From a virus, in IMG/VR virus record IMGVR_UViG_3300033146_003848, positions 82,141 through 146,140 of that record: a stretch of DNA of 64,000 bases, one strand, 5' to 3'. The position numbers and the translations under genes are program-made. The notes beneath the pieces were generated by a model, which was not told the DNA's origin, did not search any database, and saw only the letters and a list, made by a program, of their open reading frames with translations. Below are positions 60,648 to 64,000 of the stretch, piece after piece; the stretch's first letter is position 1; each line of letters starts with the position of its first letter.

Positions 60648-60691
60648 AATATTTTCTCCTTGTCTCAAAAATTAAAAAGGTTATACAGTAT

Positions 60692-60699
60692 TATTTATA
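60692..60699 (-). promoter_or_regulatory. T4-type late promoter box for tail tube
   Basis: Exact TATAAATA on the - strand, 45 nt upstream of the tube ATG, no -35. Matches the T4 late consensus used with gp55-type sigma. Confidence 0.65.
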
Positions 60700-60705
60700 A
60701 TTTTA

Positions 60706-60713
60706 TATAAATA
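60706..60713 (+). promoter_or_regulatory. Possible late promoter box for endonuclease 4
   Basis: Exact TATAAATA on the + strand, but only 16 nt before the ATG at 60729, so the leader would be very short. It is back to back with the box at 60692. Confidence 0.4.
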
Positions 60714-60728
60714 TGATTAGGAGGAACA

Positions 60729-62255
60729 ATGAAGAATAAACTAAAACGAATTACATACAAGCGAGAGTTATCAAAAAAAGAAATGTTGATACTAGATGAA
60801 TATAGTAAATTTTTAGGACAATGCACATTCATCGAACAGAAATATTGTTATTTACATGATATTCATGAGAGAGAATTGTGTCCAATATGTGGGAATAAAT
60901 TACGAATTAAGGATGTTAATAAAGGATTTCAGACATTTTGTTCAAGGGACTGCATGCGTGATCCAAAGGCTAAAATAATATTAAATATCAAAACGAAAAT
61001 TACTTGTCGAGAAAAGTATGGAGTGGATTATCCACAACAGAGTGTTGATATCAAAAATAAAAGTCAACAAAGTTGCATTGAAAAATACGGAGTGGATAAT
61101 TTTGCAAAATCGAAAGAATTCAAAAGTGAAATGAGAAATTGGTGGTCCACATTAAGTGAGACTGATAGACGTAATATTCAACAATCGAAAGAACAAACTT
61201 GGCAGACTACTAGAGGAGTTAATCATGTTTGGCAAAAAGAATCAAAAAGTCGAGAAAAAGGACTTCAAACAATCAAAGAGAACTACGATGACGGAGAAAT
61301 ATCAAATCGAACTCAAATTACAAACAGAACTAATTTTTGGGACAAATATCTTTTATTATTGCGAGAGAAATTAATAGAGCCTAAATTCACAAAAGAGGAG
61401 TACGTATTAAATACTCACACTAATGAGTATATTTGTTTAAAGTGCAACAGAACATTTATAAGTGAGAAGATTCATCCTCAGGGCATCACTTGTTCATATT
61501 GTAAGAAGTCTGTTTCTAATTATGAAATTGAAATTAGAGACTGGCTTTCCGAATTGGGAATATCAAATGTCAAATATAATTATCGACGTAAATATGAATT
61601 AGACTTTTACTTAGAAGGATATAATTTGGGAATCGAATTTCATGGTCTATATTGGCATTCTGAATTACATAAAGATAAATTTTATCATCAAAAGAAATGG
61701 GCATACTTTAATGAAATGGGAATAGAAGTCATTCAAATATTTGAAAATGAATGGGTTCATATGTCTCATATCATCAAGTCTATCATAAAGAAAAAATTGA
61801 ATATTACAAATTATGTGTCTAATTTTATCATCAAAGAGGTTGATTCGAGTGAATACTTAAAATTTGCAAAATCCAATTCTTTATATTTTGTTGAGGCTGG
61901 ATCAATTACTTTAGGAATATATGCATCTGATGGATTGATGGAAATCATATCAATGAATCCAAAAGAGGATGAATGCTGGGAAGTGATTTCTCATATAAGT
62001 AGAGTGAACTATCACGTGAATGATTCGATGTCTCATTTGATTAAATTTATTAAAAGTGAATATTCATGTGTAGGGATTCAAATGAAAGTGGATCTTCGGT
62101 TTGGAGATGATAATATGAATTTATCTGAGATAGAATTATTGGATCCAAATTGTTATTGGTGGGAAAAGAACTCAACTCAATTAACTAGAAAGTGCAATAA
62201 TGATTTTTTTAAAATATATGATGCTGGTGAGAAATTATTAACTGAACTATTTTAA
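60729..62255 (+). CDS. Vsr/EDxHD-type homing endonuclease 4
   Basis: 508 aa. Knuckle CPIC...CSRDC, repeats of the form EKYGVDYPQQS and EKYGVDNFAKS, second knuckle CLKC...CSYC, nuclease core YEIEIRDWL, YELDFYLE, GIEFHGLYWHS, QIFENEWVH. The C-terminal domain is present in diverged form (KVDLRFGDD in place of SFVDLRYFDG) and ends KIYDAGEK. Excellent TAGGAGGA site. Opposite orientation to endonuclease 3. Stop overlaps the convergent gene by 4 nt. Confidence 0.8.
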   Translation: MKNKLKRITYKRELSKKEMLILDEYSKFLGQCTFIEQKYCYLHDIHERELCPICGNKLRIKDVNKGFQTFCSRDCMRDPKAKIILNIKTKITCREKYGVDYPQQSVDIKNKSQQSCIEKYGVDNFAKSKEFKSEMRNWWSTLSETDRRNIQQSKEQTWQTTRGVNHVWQKESKSREKGLQTIKENYDDGEISNRTQITNRTNFWDKYLLLLREKLIEPKFTKEEYVLNTHTNEYICLKCNRTFISEKIHPQGITCSYCKKSVSNYEIEIRDWLSELGISNVKYNYRRKYELDFYLEGYNLGIEFHGLYWHSELHKDKFYHQKKWAYFNEMGIEVIQIFENEWVHMSHIIKSIIKKKLNITNYVSNFIIKEVDSSEYLKFAKSNSLYFVEAGSITLGIYASDGLMEIISMNPKEDECWEVISHISRVNYHVNDSMSHLIKFIKSEYSCVGIQMKVDLRFGDDNMNLSEIELLDPNCYWWEKNSTQLTRKCNNDFFKIYDAGEKLLTELF

Positions 62256-64000
62256 TGATTATTAGAACTATTAAGTTTTTTTTGAACTTTATTTATTAAA
62301 TCGTCATCCTTAGTTTGTTTGATGTGAATAAGTGTCAGTTCATTCCAACTTTTCATTTTATCAAGAACGGTATTACTTAATTTTGAATTTTTAAGTGGAG
62401 AAATCATCATTAATGTATTATTGTCGCAAGTTTCCATTTTATCTAGAACTTTGCTTATTAATGATGAACTCTTAGATTTCTTAATAGAATGTATGATTTC
62501 ATTATCAACAGTTTCAATTTTATCTAGAACTTTAAAAATTAAATCATCATCATGATTCTCTATAATATCTTCTAATGCGTATTGATCAATTGACTCAATC
62601 TTCTCAACTTGATCTAGAACTTTATTGATGATTTTTGGACTTTTAGAACTTGAAATAGCATCTATCGTTTCGCTATCTATATTACTCATTTTATCTATAA
62701 CTGTATCAACTAATTCGAAATCATCAATTGAAGAAATAGCATATAATAAGTTATTATCCCAGGTTTCTATTTTATCTATAACTTTTTTAATTAAATCGGA
62801 GTCATAAGAACGAACAATCGCAGATAATGTTTTTTCATCCCAAGTCTCTATTTTATCTATAACTTTTTCAATCAAATTCGAATTGTGAGATTCAACAATT
62901 GTATCTATTGAATCTTCATCCCAAGTTTCTATTTTATCTATAGTCATATTAAGTATTCGGTTGTCATCATAATGAACGATAGAATGAAGGATATCATTAG
63001 ATATAGTGTCAAGTTTATTGAGAACTTTATAAACCAAATCTACATTATTCGATGATGTTATATAACGTAATGTTTCATCATTCCATGTCTCGATTTTATC
63101 AAGAACTTTATTAATCAAATTCTCATTCTTAATTCTTGTGATATAATATAATGTGTCATTATCGTATTTCTCGATTTTATCAAGAACTTTATTAATCAAA
63201 TCTACATTATTAGTTTTTATGATATAATTCAATGTGCCATTATTCCAGGTATCTACTTTCTCAAAAACTTTATTAATTAATTCTGAATTAGTCTCTGAAG
63301 TGATATTGTTTAATGATTTAGTCGAGAACGTTGCATTTAATTTTTCAGCCACATTAAATATCTCCAGATCATTATGTCGAAGAGCGTATCCAAATAACGA
63401 ATATTTATCTGATTTTTTATATTCAGATAAGTCTAAATTATTTTGGACTGCAATTTTCAACCATGGTTTTAATTTTTCAGGACTAATATTTTTTCTAATA
63501 GAAGCGATTAACGCTTCGATAGATGGATTTAATTTAAATCGGTTAAACATTTTTTCGAGTGCATAATTAGAATCATTCTGTTGCTTATTCATTTCGGCAT
63601 GGATTTGATCGAATACTGGTTTCAGGACTGAATTTTCACTTTGAAATGAATTTAATTTATTCATTTCATTTTGGTTTTGGAAAGTGGAGAACTCCTCTTC
63701 CATAGGAGCGTAGTAGTGAGACTTTTTATAATCCTCTAAATTCAAAAAGAATATTAAGTCTCCTTTAGATAGGTATGACTCGAAATAACTTGACGTTTCT
63801 CTTGATGAGGTACACCAGGGCCCGCCTTTACAAATTTCTCTACCATAAACAACGGATGCCTTATGAGTAAATATATATGACACTAACCATTCTTCATTTT
63901 GAAATAATATTTCATGATCTATTCCAGTCCGCAATTTGTCCAATTCCTTGATACCACTTGTAGTCTTGTCCTTGGCATTCTTAATATTAAATGAATTAAT
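62252..64000 (-). CDS. Large helical-repeat protein with WCTS domain (5' end outside window)
   Basis: Frame stays open to the window edge; TTG 63943 is an in-frame codon, not a convincing start. N-terminal part: THKASVVYG, then GPWCTSSRE-x-SSYF-x3-Y-x3-GDLIFFL, a domain seen in uncharacterised phage proteins. Then ~150 residues of linker and about 13 copies of a 27-residue unit (consensus DLIxKVxDKIETWDxxTLxxIxxS) up to the C-terminus, which should form an alpha solenoid for protein binding. Adjacent to tail genes, possibly virion or assembly related; not recognised as a T4 counterpart. Confidence 0.7.
   Translation of the reverse strand: MNSFNIKNAKDKTTSGIKELDKLRTGIDHEILFQNEEWLVSYIFTHKASVVYGREICKGGPWCTSSRETSSYFESYLSKGDLIFFLNLEDYKKSHYYAPMEEEFSTFQNQNEMNKLNSFQSENSVLKPVFDQIHAEMNKQQNDSNYALEKMFNRFKLNPSIEALIASIRKNISPEKLKPWLKIAVQNNLDLSEYKKSDKYSLFGYALRHNDLEIFNVAEKLNATFSTKSLNNITSETNSELINKVFEKVDTWNNGTLNYIIKTNNVDLINKVLDKIEKYDNDTLYYITRIKNENLINKVLDKIETWNDETLRYITSSNNVDLVYKVLNKLDTISNDILHSIVHYDDNRILNMTIDKIETWDEDSIDTIVESHNSNLIEKVIDKIETWDEKTLSAIVRSYDSDLIKKVIDKIETWDNNLLYAISSIDDFELVDTVIDKMSNIDSETIDAISSSKSPKIINKVLDQVEKIESIDQYALEDIIENHDDDLIFKVLDKIETVDNEIIHSIKKSKSSSLISKVLDKMETCDNNTLMMISPLKNSKLSNTVLDKMKSWNELTLIHIKQTKDDDLINKVQKKLNSSNNH

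Overview
The window reads as part of a large, AT-rich, T4-like (contractile-tailed) bacteriophage genome. Direct evidence is a tail sheath, a gp19-like tail tube, a gp13-like neck protein, a virion-type M23 peptidase and a cassette that looks like lysis genes. One lysis gene has unimolecular-spanin architecture (N-terminal lipobox, C-terminal membrane helix), which points to a Gram-negative host. About 115 small, tightly packed genes with GGAG-type ribosome binding sites, many overlapping by ATGA or TGATG, also fit a phage. No tRNA, rRNA, CRISPR array or integrase was recognised.

Layout. (1) About 1-27.5 kb, all on the + strand: early/accessory genes. The first 8 kb holds nucleotide and RNA-end enzymes: C-terminus of an RNA ligase, GHKL ATPase, DUF5675, MazG-like, tyrosine/dual-specificity phosphatase, Nudix, CYTH. 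After these come many small unknown genes, a DUF932 protein, two triple-HTH paralogues and three of four members of a CxxC-repeat family. (2) 27.5-29.6 kb: mostly non-coding, with one basic-protein gene, a candidate structured RNA and dispersed repeats. (3) 29.6-34.4 kb: mainly - strand operons of very small genes. (4) 34.9-40.8 kb, - strand: an array of roughly 1.2-kb expression cassettes with nearly identical promoter, leader, terminator and repeat blocks but different, partly paralogous genes. (5) 40.8-41.7 kb: AT-rich divergent spacer with five 37-bp tandem repeats. (6) 41.7-45.2 kb: cysteine-motif proteins and a - strand trio including a stand-alone terminase-like ATPase. (7) 45.4-64 kb: late region with M23 protein, lysis-like cassette, sheath, neck, tube and a helical-repeat protein, interrupted by four related Vsr/EDxHD-type homing endonuclease genes and a YdjM-like gene with its own early promoter.

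Regulation. Nearly every early operon starts with the same sigma70-like promoter: TTGAC(T/A), a 17-nt spacer, and usually an extended -10 TGn-TATA(C/A)T. The predicted transcript almost always begins with a short stem-loop whose sequence varies while its pairing is kept. Late genes lack this promoter; the tail tube has a T4-type late box (TATAAATA). Both ends of the window cut through genes.
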